A stretch of 6,343 nucleotides of DNA, taken from UBA6019 sp036570145. GTDB lineage: Bacteria > Chloroflexota > Dormibacteria > Dormibacterales > Dormibacteraceae. Positions 6,134 to 6,343 of the stretch are shown here, piece after piece (position 1 is the first letter of the stretch; each line of letters starts with the position of its first letter). The stretch covers positions 1 to 6,343 of the forward strand of contig DATCPJ010000099.1 in the NCBI GenBank assembly GCA_036570145.1. Reading direction: 5' to 3'. Made by a program: the position numbers and the translations under genes. The notes beneath the pieces were generated by a model that saw nothing but the letters and a program-made list of their open reading frames with translations, had not been told where the DNA came from and did not search any database.

Positions 6134-6155
6134 GCCCAGACAGGAATAGCTGGGC
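6134..6155. other. Small hairpin (6-bp stem, 10-nt loop) in the divergent intergenic region
   Basis: GCCCAG (6134-6139) can pair with CTGGGC (6150-6155) around a 10-nt AT-richer loop. It has no T-run on either side, so it is not an intrinsic terminator. It lies about 75 nt upstream of the GT4 start and could fall in that gene's leader or act as a protein site. The remaining bases of this gap (5986-6231) show no further gene or RNA that I can support. Confidence 0.25.
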
Positions 6156-6207
6156 GTGGTGCAGGGTATTTGAAAGATGTGCCCGCCCACGGCAACCGGC
6201 CTCCGCT

Positions 6208-6214
6208 GAGGAGG
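6208..6214 (+). promoter_or_regulatory. Strong ribosome binding site (GAGGAGG) for the GT4 gene
   Basis: GAGGAGG at 6208-6214 is a near-complete anti-16S match, the best in the window. It sits 8 nt before TTG 6223 and 17 nt before ATG 6232. A second, weaker GAGG at 6217-6220 lies 11 nt before the ATG. The strong site favours initiation at TTG 6223, three codons ahead of the in-frame ATG, although either start keeps the conserved N-terminus. Confidence 0.6.
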
Positions 6215-6231
6215 TCGAGGTCTTGATCGTC

Positions 6232-6343
6232 ATGCCCCGCGCCCGGATCGCGGTTGTTTCCATGCACACTTCGCCGACAGCATCCCTCGGCGAGAGCGCG
6301 AACGGTGGCATGAACGTCTACATCCGCGGGATCAGTGCAGCCT
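6232..6343 (+). CDS. Glycosyltransferase family 4, MshA-like N-terminus (partial, runs off right edge)
   Basis: Only the first 37 codons are in the window. They begin with a basic stretch MPRAR and a first Rossmann strand IAVVS, followed by MHTSP (11-15), then GESANGGMNVYIRGIS (20-35). The HTSP turn and the GGMNVY glycine loop are the donor-side N-terminal signature of GT4 retaining glycosyltransferases such as MshA (UDP-GlcNAc:inositol-phosphate, mycothiol synthesis) and sucrose-phosphate-synthase-like enzymes. The acceptor cannot be told from this fragment, and mycothiol production should not be assumed. The start is either ATG 6232, used here, or the in-frame TTG 6223, which has the better-spaced Shine-Dalgarno and adds three residues. 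The gene is divergent from the MGDG-type glycosyltransferase, sharing a roughly 246-nt intergenic region, which suggests a small glycan or glycolipid locus. Confidence 0.82.
   Translation, partial: MPRARIAVVSMHTSPTASLGESANGGMNVYIRGISAA

Noticed and set aside
6123..6311. Minus-strand 62-codon frame over the start of the GT4 gene
   Set aside because: It overlaps the clear MshA-like N-terminus on the plus strand and shows no family features of its own.

Overview
The window is GC-rich bacterial chromosome, roughly two thirds G+C by eye. It carries the downstream half of an origin-proximal replication cluster followed by envelope/sugar-transfer genes. Gene order, the DnaN and RecF sequence style, a UvrD-type helicase with an Fe-S nuclease tail, and an MGDG-synthase-like glycosyltransferase next to an MshA-like one suggest a high-GC Chloroflexota lineage (Limnocylindria/Ellin6529-like). 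A deep actinobacterial relative is the alternative. This placement is inference from gene content only; there is no rRNA marker here.

Layout. Bases 1-564 hold the 3' part of dnaN (sliding clamp). recF follows after 14 nt (579-1664). A DUF721/DciA-type gene overlaps the recF 3' end by 29 nt (1636-1956). After a 31-nt GC-rich gap comes a long gene (1988-4867) for a superfamily 1A helicase fused to a RecB-family nuclease with a four-cysteine Fe-S staple. These four genes are co-directional and tightly packed, so they probably form one operon for replication and recombinational repair. The clamp, the RecFOR gap-loading ATPase and a putative replicative-helicase loader occur in the classic dnaN-recF-DUF721 order. 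The helicase-nuclease occupies the place where many genomes have gyrB.

The helicase gene converges with, and overlaps by 31 nt, a minus-strand glycosyltransferase gene of the MGDG synthase/MurG type (4837 to about 5985). A roughly 246-nt divergent intergenic region separates that gene from the first 37 codons of a GT4 glycosyltransferase (MshA-like N-terminus) that runs off the right edge. The intergenic region contains a perfect 14-bp palindrome, a possible minus-strand -10 box, a small hairpin and a strong ribosome binding site.

Three signals are not explained by the protein-coding content. (1) A perfect 18-bp, AT-rich palindrome with a central CG (2634-2651) lies inside the helicase gene. 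It has the form of a LacI-family operator, and it contains the only AAT and the only AAA codon of that gene. (2) A perfect consensus DnaA box (1656-1664, minus strand) spans the recF stop codon inside the recF/dciA overlap. (3) The 14-bp palindrome lies between the two divergent glycosyltransferase genes. I see no mobile element, CRISPR array, tRNA or rRNA, and no clear new multi-gene system; the protein-coding part is largely recognisable housekeeping.
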